Shown: piece by piece, positions 18,040 to 28,002 of the stretch | Layout: every line of letters begins with the position of its first letter | Position numbering within the stretch: position 1 is the first letter of the stretch | DNA from: Nocardioides sp. YIM 152315 | GTDB lineage: Bacteria; Actinomycetota; Actinomycetes; Propionibacteriales; Nocardioidaceae | Reading direction: 5' to 3' | Assembly (NCBI RefSeq): GCF_029210375.1 | Contig: NZ_JARGER010000037.1 | Span: 167,332 to 231,331, forward strand | DNA length: 64,000 bases | Made by a program: the position numbers and the translations under genes | Notes under the pieces: model-generated | What the model saw: the letters and a program-made list of their open reading frames with translations, nothing else | Told to the model about the DNA's origin: nothing | Databases searched by the model: none

Positions 18040-18468
18040 TCACGCCCAGTGCGCCCGGCTGCCGCCGGCGACCAGGTCGGCGACCGCGTCCTTGAACCTC
18101 GGACAGGTCGCGATGTCGTGGGCGCGGCAGCGCAGCGCGTGCTCGGTCATCTCCCGTGAACGCTCCATCTCTGCCATCCGCCGGTCGAGGTCGGCGATGT
18201 GCTCCTCGAGCACGCGGTGCCGGTCCGCCGCGCCGGCATCGAGCATGATCCCGATCTGCTCGAGGCTCATCCCCGCCGCCTTGCTGCGCAGGATCACGGC
18301 GATCCGCACCAGGTCGTCCTCGCCGTAGCGCCGGCGACCCGCGCCGTCCCGCCCCGGCGTCAGCAGCCCGACGTCCTCCCAGTGGCGCAGCACGTGGGTC
18401 TCCAGACCGAACCGTGCTGCCATCCCGCCGATCGACGAGAGCCTGTCGTCACGCCCGCTTGACTTCAT
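18040..18468 (-). CDS. MerR family transcriptional regulator with C-terminal Cys/His motif
   Basis: 142 residues. MerR HTH at ~11-50 (SSIGGMAARFGLETHVLRHW, DVGLLTPGRDGAGRRRY), dimerisation coiled coil ~75-110, and a C-terminal tail with Cys114, His117 and Cys122 (LRCRAHDIATCPRF), a possible metal or thiol sensing site. The ATG lies inside a 24-bp inverted repeat (18460-18483) that must be its operator, and no Shine-Dalgarno precedes it. It is divergent from a CxxC flavoprotein, so redox or thiol-stress control of that gene is a reasonable inference. Confidence 0.9.
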   Translation of the reverse strand: MKSSGRDDRLSSIGGMAARFGLETHVLRHWEDVGLLTPGRDGAGRRRYGEDDLVRIAVILRSKAAGMSLEQIGIMLDAGAADRHRVLEEHIADLDRRMAEMERSREMTEHALRCRAHDIATCPRFKDAVADLVAGGSRAHWA

Positions 18469-18486
18469 GTCAACATGAAGTCAGAT
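18459..18486 (+). promoter_or_regulatory. MerR operator: 24-bp inverted repeat with overlapping promoter
   Basis: TGACTTCATG-TCAA-CATGAAGTCA (18460-18483) is a perfect dyad. TTGACT (18459-18464) and a weak TCAGAT (18481-18486) could be -35 and -10 of the rightward flavoprotein gene, 16 bases apart, putting the dyad between them as in MerR-controlled promoters. The start codon of merR (18466-18468, minus strand) lies in the left arm. Confidence 0.7.
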
Positions 18487-18496
18487 CCTCGTGCAC

Positions 18497-19336
18497 ATGG
18501 CAAATACTCCTGACCTCCTGTACGACGCCGTCGTCATCGGCGGCGGTCCCGCGGGCCTCCAGGCCACCCTCACGCTCGCCCGGGTGCACCGGCGCGTGCT
18601 GATGCTCGACTCCGGCAGCTACCGCAACGACCCGGCCCGGCACATGCACAACGTCGTGACCCACGACGGCACCCCGCCGGCGGACTTCCGGGCCGCGGCG
18701 CAGAAGGAGCTCGCGGCGTACGACACCGCGACGATCCGCGCCGACGCGGCCACCGCGGTCGCGGTCTACGGCGACGGCTTCCGCGTCGAGATCGGCGCCG
18801 AAGACGTCACCACCCGCGGCGTGGTCCTCGCGACCGGGGTGCGCGACACCTTGCCGGACAGACCGGGCCTCGCCGAGCTCTTCGGCGACGTCGTCGCGCA
18901 CTGCCCCTTCTGCCACGGGCACGAGTTCGCCGGCAAGCCGGTCGCCGTCGTCGGCAGCGCCGCGCACCTCGTCGGCATCATGACGCCGGTCGCGTCGTCG
19001 GTGACGATGGTCGACGAGGAGTCCGTCGCCCGCTTCGAGCGGACCGACGACGGCGTCCGGATCGTCCTCGCCGACGGCACGACCACGGAGTACGGCGGCG
19101 CCTTCGTCGCGACGCAGCTCCAGCAGTCCGCACCGTTCGCCGAGCAGCTGGGGCTCACGCTGCTGCCGTCGGGCTGCGTCGAGATCGACGTGATGGGCCG
19201 CACCAGCCTGCCGGGCGTGCACGCCGCCGGAGACATGGCCCACCTCGCCGCGCTGCCGATGCCGATGGCCTCGGTGCTCACCGCCGCCGCCTCGGGCCAG
19301 ATCGCCGCCAGCGCGCTGGTCGCCCACCTCCTGTGA
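18497..19336 (+). CDS. NAD(P)/FAD-dependent oxidoreductase, thioredoxin-reductase-like
   Basis: 279 residues from ATG 18497. FAD-binding AVVIGGGPAGLQATL (11-25), ATG motif GVVLATGVRDTLP (~108-120), the dithiol CPFCHGHEF (Cys136, Cys139) and a C-terminal GVHAAGDMA FAD motif. The nucleotide site reads VVGSAAHLV rather than the canonical GxGxxA. It is shorter than E. coli TrxB (~320). Related proteins transfer electrons to thioredoxin-like partners or oxidise dithiol natural products; no thioredoxin is adjacent. It sits alone on its strand, controlled by the divergent MerR gene through the shared palindrome. Confidence 0.88.
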   Translation: MANTPDLLYDAVVIGGGPAGLQATLTLARVHRRVLMLDSGSYRNDPARHMHNVVTHDGTPPADFRAAAQKELAAYDTATIRADAATAVAVYGDGFRVEIGAEDVTTRGVVLATGVRDTLPDRPGLAELFGDVVAHCPFCHGHEFAGKPVAVVGSAAHLVGIMTPVASSVTMVDEESVARFERTDDGVRIVLADGTTTEYGGAFVATQLQQSAPFAEQLGLTLLPSGCVEIDVMGRTSLPGVHAAGDMAHLAALPMPMASVLTAAASGQIAASALVAHLL

Positions 19337-19337
19337 C

Positions 19338-19446
19338 GTCGAGTCGGGACTCTTGACGGTCGAATCGGGAGTTCTGGCGGTTGAGTCCGGACTTTTCTCC
19401 CGACTCAAGCGTCAAAACTCCCGACTGAACCGTCAGAAGTCCCGAT

Positions 19447-19451
<5 letters not shown>
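19338..19451. repeat. Mirrored array of ~21-nt units (three forward, three inverted)
   Basis: Three direct units, 19338-19358, 19359-19379 and 19380-~19397, share GTYGARTCSGGA then a short T-rich part and GRCG. They are followed by inverted copies at ~19398-19410, 19410-19430 and 19431-19451. The two halves pair as one long imperfect stem-loop centred near 19398. It fills the gap between convergent genes and includes the helicase stop (19447-19449). Confidence 0.75.
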
Positions 19452-21171
<1,720 letters not shown>

Positions 21172-21177
21172 CCGTCA

Positions 21178-21183
21178 ACGGTA
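21178..21183 (-). promoter_or_regulatory. Leaderless-type -10 box TACCGT of the helicase gene
   Basis: On the minus strand TACCGT is followed by TGACGG and then the GTG start at 21171. Confidence 0.45.
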
Positions 21184-21236
21184 GTGGCTGCGCGCAACGC
21201 CGCCACCTTCGTCGTCGCGGTGGGCTGGGTCACCCG

Positions 21237-23057
21237 TCACTCGACCGTGACGGACTTCGCCAGGTTGCGGGGCTTGTCGATGTCGTGACCCAGGCGCAGC
21301 GCGGCGTGGTAGGACAGCAGCTGGAGGGGTACGACGAGCAGGATCGGGTCGAGCTCGCGCTCGTTGCGGGGCACGTCGATCCGCACGCACTCCACGCCGC
21401 CGAGGTCCACGCCCTCGTGGGTGACGACGACGAGCGGCCCGCGGCGCGCCGCGATCTCGTGCAGCGCGCCGACGTTGCGCTCGGTCAGCTCGTCGTCGGG
21501 CACGATCGCGACCGTCGGGACCTCCTCGGAGACCAGGGCGAGCGGGCCGTGCTTGAGCTCGGAGGTCTGGTAGGCCTCAGCGTGGCGGTAGGAGATCTCC
21601 TTGAACTTCTGCGCGCCCTCCCGCGCGACCGGGTAGCCGCGCACGCGTCCGACGAAGAAGAGGCTGTCGGCCGCGGCCAGCCGCTCCGCGACCTCGGCGA
21701 TCTCGTCCTCGCGGTCCAGCACCTCCTGGATCTGCGCCGGCAGTCGCTCGAGCCCGGCGATCAGCCGCTTGCCGTCGGCGATCGAGAGGTCGCGCACCCG
21801 GCCGAGCTGGAGGGCGAGCAGCGTGAAGCCGAGGAACATGTTGGTCAGCGCCTTGGTCGACGCGACCGCGACCTCGGGCCCGGCGTGCAGGTAGATGCCG
21901 CCGTCGCACTCCCGCGCGATCGCGCTGCCGACGACGTTGACCAGGCCGATGACCCGCCCGCCCTTGCGCCGGATCTCCTGTACGGCGAGCAGCGTGTCGA
22001 TCGTCTCGCCGGACTGGCTGACCGCGACGTAGAGGGTGTCCGGCTCGATCACCGGGTCGCGGTAGCGGAACTCGCTCGCGGCCTCGGCGTCGGCCGGGAT
22101 GCGCGCGAGCTCCTCGACCAGCGAGGCGCCCATCTGGCCGACGTAGTACGCCGAGCCGCAGCCCAGGATCTTGACCCGGCGGATCGCACGGGTCTCCCGG
22201 GCGTCCATGTTGAGGCCGCCGAGGTGGGCCGTCCCGAACCGGTCGTCGAGCCGCCCGCGCAGCACGCGCTCGGCCGCGGCGGGCTGCTCGACCATCTCCT
22301 TGTGCATGAACGAGTCGTGCTCGCCGGCGTCGTACGACGCCGGGTCGACGTCGACGGTCTCCGCGATCCGGCTCACCGGGCGCAGGTCGCCGCCGTACGT
22401 CGTGAAGCCGGTCGCCGTGACCGTGGCGATCTCGCCGTCGTCGAGGTGGGCGACGGTCGTCGTGTGCCGGACGATCGCGGCGAGGTCGGAGGCGACGTAC
22501 ATCTCGCGCTCGCCGACGCCGATCAGCAGCGGGCTGCCATTGCGGGCCACGACCAGGCGGTCGGGGAAGTCGGCGTGCAGGACGGCCAGCCCGTAGGTCC
22601 CCTCGATCTGGGCCAGCGCCGCGCCGACCTTGCCCTCGAGCGTGTCGGCCTCCGAGGCGGCCACGAGGTGGGCGAGCACCTCGGTGTCGGTGTCGCTCAC
22701 GAGGTCGACGCCCTCGTCGGCGAGCCGCTGCCGCAGCGCGCCCGCGTTGTCGATGATCCCGTTGTGGACCACGGCCACCCGCCCCTTGGCGTCGGCGTGG
22801 GGGTGGGCGTTGACGTCGTTGGCGGGGCCGTGGGTCGCCCAGCGGGTGTGCCCGATGCCGGCCTTGCCGGCGAACCGCTTCGGCAGACCCTCGGTGAGGT
22901 CACGCACCCGGCCGGCGCGCTTGGCGACCTTGATCCCGGTGCCGCCGAGCAGGGCCAGGCCGGCCGAGTCGTAGCCGCGGTGCTCCAGACGGGTCAGCCC
23001 CTCGAGCAGCAGCGGCGCTGCCTGCTGGGCACCGACGTACCCCACGATTCCGCACAC
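21237..23057 (-). CDS. glmS: Glutamine-fructose-6-phosphate aminotransferase (isomerising)
   Basis: 606 residues, the usual length. The N-terminus MCGIVGYVG provides the catalytic Cys of the glutaminase domain; HTRWATHG (~73-80) and the SQSGETIDT sugar-isomerase motif (~343-351), HAGPEVAVASTKALTN, and the C-terminal PRNLAKSVTVE tail are all present. It makes glucosamine-6-phosphate from fructose-6-phosphate and glutamine, the first step to UDP-GlcNAc. GTG start with AGAGGA seven bases upstream. The small gene just upstream is 12 bases away and likely co-transcribed. Confidence 0.97.
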   Translation of the reverse strand: MCGIVGYVGAQQAAPLLLEGLTRLEHRGYDSAGLALLGGTGIKVAKRAGRVRDLTEGLPKRFAGKAGIGHTRWATHGPANDVNAHPHADAKGRVAVVHNGIIDNAGALRQRLADEGVDLVSDTDTEVLAHLVAASEADTLEGKVGAALAQIEGTYGLAVLHADFPDRLVVARNGSPLLIGVGEREMYVASDLAAIVRHTTTVAHLDDGEIATVTATGFTTYGGDLRPVSRIAETVDVDPASYDAGEHDSFMHKEMVEQPAAAERVLRGRLDDRFGTAHLGGLNMDARETRAIRRVKILGCGSAYYVGQMGASLVEELARIPADAEAASEFRYRDPVIEPDTLYVAVSQSGETIDTLLAVQEIRRKGGRVIGLVNVVGSAIARECDGGIYLHAGPEVAVASTKALTNMFLGFTLLALQLGRVRDLSIADGKRLIAGLERLPAQIQEVLDREDEIAEVAERLAAADSLFFVGRVRGYPVAREGAQKFKEISYRHAEAYQTSELKHGPLALVSEEVPTVAIVPDDELTERNVGALHEIAARRGPLVVVTHEGVDLGGVECVRIDVPRNERELDPILLVVPLQLLSYHAALRLGHDIDKPRNLAKSVTVE

Positions 23058-23069
23058 TTGACGTTCCTC

Positions 23070-23339
23070 TCAGCCGTAGATCATCCGCCGGAGCTGTCGC
23101 TCGGACAGCTCCGGAGCGGCGACCACGCGGTCGGCGAGCTCCTCGGCGATCCGGGCGAAGATCTCCGGGTTCCTCGCGCCATAGGTCTTCAGGTCGGCGT
23201 GCCGGCGCCGCACGTAGTCCTCCACGGGCTCGGCGTGGAAGGCCACCACGTCGGCCACCACGCGCGCCGCCTCCGGACGGGAGAGCCCCGTGCTGGACGC
23301 GATGCGCTCGACCAGCGCGGAGTCGGAAGCCGTCGACAC
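23070..23339 (-). CDS. Conserved small protein upstream of glmS, function unknown
   Basis: About 89 residues from GTG 23339 (a TTG at 23375 would add 12). Mostly helical, charged: VERIASSTGLSRPEAARVVA, DVVAFHAEPVEDYVRRRH, IFARIAEELADRVV and ELSERQLRRMIYG. No signal peptide, membrane helix or cysteine. The regular amphipathic helices suggest a small helical bundle or DNA/RNA-binding protein, but I recognise no family. It ends 12 bases before glmS and probably shares its transcript. Confidence 0.6.
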   Translation of the reverse strand: MSTASDSALVERIASSTGLSRPEAARVVADVVAFHAEPVEDYVRRRHADLKTYGARNPEIFARIAEELADRVVAAPELSERQLRRMIYG

Positions 23340-23375
23340 GCGGTCGATCGTGCGGCGAGACGGGCCCAGATGCAA

Positions 23376-23419
23376 CTTCTTGCCCGCTTTCGGGCAGGAA
23401 GATGCCCAACCTGGGGCAT
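23376..23419. repeat. Two adjacent small hairpins in the promoter region between the small gene and yceI
   Basis: CTTCTTGCCCG-CTTT-CGGGCAGGAAG (23376-23401, one mismatch) is followed directly by ATGCCC-aacctg-GGGCAT (23402-23419). They sit immediately upstream of the possible TTG start of the leftward gene and could be regulatory. Confidence 0.45.
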
Positions 23420-23487
23420 GTCCGCGTCGCGCGGAGCGCCTCGACCGCCGTACGGCACATGCGGGACCGGTTCCGGGGCAACGGGAA

Positions 23488-23511
23488 TGAATCGGACCGC
23501 GGTCCGGTTCA
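23488..23511. promoter_or_regulatory. 24-bp near-perfect palindrome upstream of yceI
   Basis: TGAAT-CGGACCGC on the left and GGTCCG-GTTCA on the right form a dyad of 24 bases with one mismatched pair (23492/23507). It lies 42 bases before the yceI start, a good place for a repressor site. No regulator gene is adjacent. Confidence 0.5.
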
Positions 23512-23553
23512 GGTGATCAAAGGTTCAACCACGCAACCCGACCAGGAGCCACG

Positions 23554-24153
23554 ATGTCGTTCTTCACCCGCCAGTCCGCCGAGCAGTTCGACGCCCCCAC
23601 CGCGGCCGTCGACGACGTCTCCGGCGACTACACGATCGACCCGACGCACACGCGCATCGGCTTCAGCACCCGCCACGCGATGGTCACCACCGTCCGCGGC
23701 CAGTTCACCGACTTCGCCGGCACCGCGACCATCGACGCCGCGAACCCCGGCAACTCCAAGGTCCAGCTGACGATCCAGACCGCCAGCATCGACACCGGCG
23801 TGGCCGACCGCGACGGTCACCTCCGCTCGGCCGACTTCTTCGACGCCGACAACAACAAGGAGATCACCTTCTCCTCCACCGACGTCGCGCGCGACGGCGA
23901 CGACTGGGTCATCACCGGCGACCTCTCGATCAAGGGCGAGACCAAGCCCGTCACCATCACCTTCGAGCCCACGGGCTCCGCGCGCGACCCCTTCGGCAAC
24001 CTCCGCGTCGGCTTCGAGGGCGGCACCGCCATCAACCGCAAGGACTGGGGCCTGACCTGGAACGCCGCGCTCGAGACCGGCGGCGTCCTCGTCTCCGAGA
24101 AGGTCAAGCTCGAGTTCGACGTCTCGGCGATCCGGAACGCCCAGGACGCCTGA
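23554..24153 (+). CDS. yceI: YceI family protein (lipid-binding lipocalin-like fold)
   Basis: 199 residues. The family core is clear: GDYTIDPTHTRIGFSTRHAM (~28-47), SIDTGVADRDGHLRSADFFD (~86-105), ITGDLSIKGETKPVTI, and the C-terminal DWGLTWNAALETGGVLVSEKV region. YceI proteins form an extended beta-barrel that binds polyprenoid or long-chain lipids. Here there is no signal peptide; instead a ~25-residue leader rich in Ala/Asp precedes the barrel, so it is probably cytoplasmic. A strong terminator follows. The AGGAG before the ATG is well placed. Confidence 0.93.
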   Translation: MSFFTRQSAEQFDAPTAAVDDVSGDYTIDPTHTRIGFSTRHAMVTTVRGQFTDFAGTATIDAANPGNSKVQLTIQTASIDTGVADRDGHLRSADFFDADNNKEITFSSTDVARDGDDWVITGDLSIKGETKPVTITFEPTGSARDPFGNLRVGFEGGTAINRKDWGLTWNAALETGGVLVSEKVKLEFDVSAIRNAQDA

Positions 24154-24169
24154 GCCACACCACGACGCC

Positions 24170-24196
24170 GACCCGCCCGAAAGTTTCGGGCGGGTC
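24170..24196 (+). terminator. Strong rho-independent-like hairpin after yceI
   Basis: GACCCGCCCGAAA (24170-24182) and TTTCGGGCGGGTC (24184-24196) are exact complements around one base, 17 bases after the stop. In RNA the tip would open to a small AAAGUUU loop. Confidence 0.8.
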
Positions 24197-24234
24197 AGCT
24201 TCGTCCGGGCCGGGTCGTCGGCGACACTTGCGCC

Positions 24235-25140
24235 ATGTCCGAGCTGCTCGAGCTGCCCGCCGACCTCACGGCACGGCCCCTGGTGATGACCGACGCCCGC
24301 GCCGTCTTCGAGGTGATGGCCGCGCAGGAGCTGCACGACACCGGTGAGGTCTCCCTCGAGGAGGCCGACATCGTGGGCGACTGGCAGCGCCCGTCGTACG
24401 ACGTCAGCGCCGGCACCGTCGGCGTGTTCGTGGCAGATCGCCTGGTGGCCTACGCCGAGTACATGGGCTCGGCCCGCGGCGACGCCGCCGTGCATCCGGA
24501 GCACCGCGGCCGCGGCATCGGCACGGTCCTCGCGGGCTGGATGCAGGAGCGGGCCCGGGCGGCCGGCGAGTCGGTCATCGGCATGCCGGTGCCGGTCGGG
24601 TCCGACGGCGACCGGCTGCTCGAGGCGCTCGGCTACCACGTGCGCTGGAACAGCTGGGTGCTCCAGCTGCCCGAGGGCGCGACGGTGCCGCACCGGGAGC
24701 TCCCCGCCGGCTACACCCTCCGCGAGGCGACCACCGTCGACCACGAGGCCTGCTGGACCGTGCTCGAGGACGCCTTCCTCGAGTGGTCGGAGCGCGACCG
24801 TGAGCCGTTCGACGACTTCGTCGCGAGGACGATCAAGCGGCCCGGCTTCGAGCCGTGGAACCTGCGCCTGGTCACCGACCCCGCGGGTGACGTCGTCGGC
24901 GTGACCGTCGTCTACCCGTTCGGGACCGAGGGGTACGTCGACCGGATCGCCACCCGCAGGGACCAGCGCGGCAAGGGAGTCGCCCAGGCGATGCTCGTCG
25001 ACGCCTTCGCGACCGCCCGCGCGCACGGCGCGCTCACCTCGGGCCTCAACACCGACTCGCGCACCGGCGCCCTCGGCCTCTACGAGAAGGTCGGGATGCG
25101 GGTGACCCAGCACTGGGTCAACCGCGCGATCGGCCTCTAG
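24235..25140 (+). CDS. GNAT N-acetyltransferase with two tandem GNAT domains
   Basis: 301 residues. The N-terminal GNAT (~1-150) has the acetyl-CoA loop in AAVHPEHRGRGIGTVLAGWM and the C-terminal one (~155-301) in IATRRDQRGKGVAQAMLVDA with GLNTDSRTGALGLYEKVGM. Tandem-GNAT proteins include mycothiol synthase (MshD), but the fit here is only general, so the substrate is unknown. Its TAG stop (25138-25140) overlaps the stop of the convergent acyl-CoA dehydrogenase gene by two bases. Confidence 0.88.
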   Translation: MSELLELPADLTARPLVMTDARAVFEVMAAQELHDTGEVSLEEADIVGDWQRPSYDVSAGTVGVFVADRLVAYAEYMGSARGDAAVHPEHRGRGIGTVLAGWMQERARAAGESVIGMPVPVGSDGDRLLEALGYHVRWNSWVLQLPEGATVPHRELPAGYTLREATTVDHEACWTVLEDAFLEWSERDREPFDDFVARTIKRPGFEPWNLRLVTDPAGDVVGVTVVYPFGTEGYVDRIATRRDQRGKGVAQAMLVDAFATARAHGALTSGLNTDSRTGALGLYEKVGMRVTQHWVNRAIGL

Positions 25141-26348
25141 CGGATCGGCGCTCCCGAGATCGACCGCGCGATGACCAGTCGCTGGATCTCGGAGGTGCCC
25201 TCGAAGACCGTGTAGATCCTGGCGTCGCGAGCCATCCGCTCGACCGGGTACTCGCGGGTGAAGCCGTTGCCCCCGAGGATCTGCATGGCCTGACCGGTCA
25301 CCTTGACCGCGGTCTCACCGGCGAAGAGCTTGGACATCGAGCCCTCGGCGACCTCGAACGTCTTGCCCTGCCGCGCCATCCACGCCGCCCGCCACACCAG
25401 CAGCCGGGACGCCTCGATCGAGGTGGCCATGTCGGCCAGAGCGAAGGCGATCGCCTGGTTCTCGATGATCGGCTTGCCGAACTGCTCGCGCGTCCTGGCG
25501 TAGTCGAGCGCCACCTCGTACGCCGCGCGCGCGATGCCGATCGCCTGGGCGCCGACCGAGGGCCGGGTGCGCTCGAAGGTCGCCATGCTCGCATTGCCCC
25601 GGGCGCCCGATCCTTGCCGAGCGCGGGCGAGGCGGGCCTCGAGCCTCTCCTTGCCGCCGAGCAGGCATCGCCCGGGCACGCGCACGTCGTCGAGGACGAC
25701 CTCGGCCGTGTGGGAGGCGCGGATGCCGTGCTTGTGGAACTTCTGGCCCTGGCTGAGGCCCTTCGTGCCCGGCGGCACCACGAAGCTCGCCTGCCCGCGG
25801 GTGCGCAGGTCCGGGTCGACCACGGCGGTGACCACGTGGACGTCGGCGATCCCGCCGTTGGTGGCCCACGTCTTGGTGCCCCTGAGGACCCACTCGTCGG
25901 TCGCCTCGTCGCACGTCGCGCGGGTGCGCATCGCCCCGACGTCGGAGCCGGCGTCGGGCTCGGAGGAGCAGAACGCGCCGAGCCGCAGGTCGCCCGGGGT
26001 GCCGTACATTGCGGGCACCCACTCCGCGACCTGCTCGTCCGTGCCGTTGGCGCGGACACCGGCCGCGGCGAGCGACGTGCCCACGATCGACAGGCCGATG
26101 CCGGCGTCTCCCCAGAAGAGCTCCTCCATGGTGATGGGGAAGCCGAGGCCGGTCTCGTCGAGGGCCTGGGCGACGATGAAGTCGACGGAGTAGAGCCCCG
26201 CCTTGGCCGCCTCCTCGACGACCGGCCAGGGGAACTCCTCCTTCTCGTCCCACTCCGCGGCCGCCGGGCGGACGACGTCGGCGGCGAACTGGCGCACCCA
26301 GGCGCGCAGGTCGAGGTGGTCCTGGTCGAGCTCGAAGGAAGGAGTCAC
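25137..26348 (-). CDS. Acyl-CoA dehydrogenase
   Basis: 403 residues from GTG 26348, chosen because TAGGGT lies seven bases before it. Three-part ACAD fold: helical N-domain (DQDHLDLRAWVRQFAADVVR), beta-domain with FCSSEPDAGSDVGAMRT and TKTWATNGG, and C-terminal helices with YARTREQFGKPI, QAMQILGGNGFTREYPVERM and the RDARIYTVFEGTSEIQR motif. It oxidises an acyl-CoA to the 2-enoyl-CoA with FAD, giving electrons to ETF. Chain-length preference is not readable; the GTSEIQR ending fits short/medium or branched-chain enzymes. No other fatty acid genes are nearby. Confidence 0.93.
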   Translation of the reverse strand: MTPSFELDQDHLDLRAWVRQFAADVVRPAAAEWDEKEEFPWPVVEEAAKAGLYSVDFIVAQALDETGLGFPITMEELFWGDAGIGLSIVGTSLAAAGVRANGTDEQVAEWVPAMYGTPGDLRLGAFCSSEPDAGSDVGAMRTRATCDEATDEWVLRGTKTWATNGGIADVHVVTAVVDPDLRTRGQASFVVPPGTKGLSQGQKFHKHGIRASHTAEVVLDDVRVPGRCLLGGKERLEARLARARQGSGARGNASMATFERTRPSVGAQAIGIARAAYEVALDYARTREQFGKPIIENQAIAFALADMATSIEASRLLVWRAAWMARQGKTFEVAEGSMSKLFAGETAVKVTGQAMQILGGNGFTREYPVERMARDARIYTVFEGTSEIQRLVIARSISGAPIR

Positions 26349-26355
26349 GCGGCCG

Positions 26356-26361
26356 ACCCTA
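26356..26361 (-). promoter_or_regulatory. Leaderless-type -10 box TAGGGT of the acyl-CoA dehydrogenase gene
   Basis: On the minus strand TAGGGT is followed by seven bases and the GTG at 26348. It lies between this gene and the end of the upstream symporter gene (26359), overlapping its stop region. Confidence 0.5.
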
Positions 26362-28002
26362 CGGCCGGACCGCCTCGGTCGGCTCCAGCTCGTCCTCCAC
26401 ACCGGGGTCGCCGGCATCGGCGTAGTAGTCCTGCCCCCGGGTCTGGTCGACGCCCTCGGCGAGGTGCATCGCCCGGAACACGAAGGTCAGCACGATCGCG
26501 ACCACCAGGTTGGCCAGGAACGCGACCAGCGCGATGTAGACCTTGGTCTCGGTGCCGGGGAAGTTGACCAGCGGACCGCCGAAGTGGTCCTGCGCCGGTG
26601 ACGCGACGCCGTACGCGAGCCAGGTGCCCCAGGCCATGCCGACCGCCCAACCGGCGAACAGCGCCCACCGGTGCATCCAGCGGGTGTAGAGGCCGATCAC
26701 GATCGCCGGCAGCGTCTGCAGGATCCAGACCCCGCCGAGCAGCTGGAGATTGATCGCGAAGGACTTCGACAGCGCCAGCACGAAGATCAGCGCACCGAAC
26801 TTCACCAGCAGCGAGGCCACCTTGCTCTGCGCCGCCTCCTGCGCGTGGGTGGCGTTGCGGTTGATGAACGCCCGGTAGATGTTGCGGGTCCACAGGTTGG
26901 CGGCCGCGATGGACATGATCGCGGCCGGCACCAGGGCGCCGATCACGATCGCCGCGAACGCGACGCCCGCGAACCACGGGCTGAACTGCTCCTCGAAGAG
27001 CTGCGGCACCGACTGCTGCGGGTTCTCGACCTTGACGCCCGCCGCGATCGCGACGAAGCCGAGCAGGGCGAGCAGCCCCAGCAGGAAGGAGTACGCCGGC
27101 AGCAGCGCGGCGTTGCGGCGGATCACCGAGCGACTGCGCGTGGAGAGCACCCCGGTCACCGAGTGGGGGTACATGAACAGGGCGAGCGCCGAGCCGAGGG
27201 CGAGGCTGCCGTAGGCCCAGTGCAGCGCCTCCGGCGGCATCGTCGCCTTCGGCGCCGCTTCGCCGGCGGCGATGGCGTCGGCGTTCTCGCTGTTGAACGA
27301 CGCGAACGAGTCGCCGACGGTCGAGAAGATGTGGTCCCAGCCTCCGATCTGGCCCGGGATGTAGAACACGGCCACCAGGATGACGATGTAGATCAGCGTG
27401 TCCTTGACGAACGCGATCAATGCCGGGGCGCGCAGGCCGCTGGAGTAGGTGTAGGCAGCGAGGACGACGAACGCGATGAACAGCGGCAGGTCCTTGACGA
27501 ACCAGTTGTCGCTGTCGGTGCCGACGCCCATCACCTCGAGCACCACCTGCATGCCGACGAGCTGCAGCGCGATGTACGGCATCGTCGCGAGGATGCCGGT
27601 CAGCGCGACGACGAGCGCGAGCGCGCGGCTGTCGTAGCGACCCTGGACGAAGTCGGCGGGCGTGACGTAGCCGTGGCGGTGGCTCACCGACCACAGTCGC
27701 GGCAGGAAGAGGAAGATCAGCGGATAGACGACGATCGTGTACGGCACGGCGAAGAACCCGACGGCGCTGCCGGCGTAGAGGGTCGCCGGGACGGCGATGA
27801 AGGTGTACGCCGTGTAGATGTCGCCGCCGATCAGGAACCAGGCGATGAACGTGCCGAAGCCGCGCCCGCCCAGGCCCCACTCGTCGAGGCTCGCCATCGA
27901 CTTCGCGCGCCGCCACCGCGCCGCCGCGAAGCCGAGGACCGTGACGACCAGGAAGAGGAAGATGAAGATGCCGAAGGCGACCCCGTTGACGTCGTCGATC
28001 AT
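26359..28002 (-). CDS. Sodium:solute symporter family protein (MctC-like monocarboxylate/cation symporter)
   Basis: 547 residues with about 13 membrane helices. Family features include LGGRGFGTFIAWFLIGGDIY (~40-59), VTPADFVQGRYDSRALALVV, and a TRSRSVIRRNAALLPAYSFL block; the C-terminus is charged. SSS proteins carry carboxylates, amino acids or sugars with Na+; pairing with a DUF3311 gene is typical of the monocarboxylate and acetate types in actinobacteria. Start ATG 28002 overlaps the upstream DUF3311 stop (ATGA), so the two are co-translated. Confidence 0.92.
   Translation of the reverse strand: MIDDVNGVAFGIFIFLFLVVTVLGFAAARWRRAKSMASLDEWGLGGRGFGTFIAWFLIGGDIYTAYTFIAVPATLYAGSAVGFFAVPYTIVVYPLIFLFLPRLWSVSHRHGYVTPADFVQGRYDSRALALVVALTGILATMPYIALQLVGMQVVLEVMGVGTDSDNWFVKDLPLFIAFVVLAAYTYSSGLRAPALIAFVKDTLIYIVILVAVFYIPGQIGGWDHIFSTVGDSFASFNSENADAIAAGEAAPKATMPPEALHWAYGSLALGSALALFMYPHSVTGVLSTRSRSVIRRNAALLPAYSFLLGLLALLGFVAIAAGVKVENPQQSVPQLFEEQFSPWFAGVAFAAIVIGALVPAAIMSIAAANLWTRNIYRAFINRNATHAQEAAQSKVASLLVKFGALIFVLALSKSFAINLQLLGGVWILQTLPAIVIGLYTRWMHRWALFAGWAVGMAWGTWLAYGVASPAQDHFGGPLVNFPGTETKVYIALVAFLANLVVAIVLTFVFRAMHLAEGVDQTRGQDYYADAGDPGVEDELEPTEAVRP

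Noticed and set aside
18008..18043. N-terminal extension of the PBP from ATG 18043
   Set aside because: It would put 19 charged residues before the signal peptide and overlap the MerR gene; GTG 17986 gives a normal lipoprotein signal.
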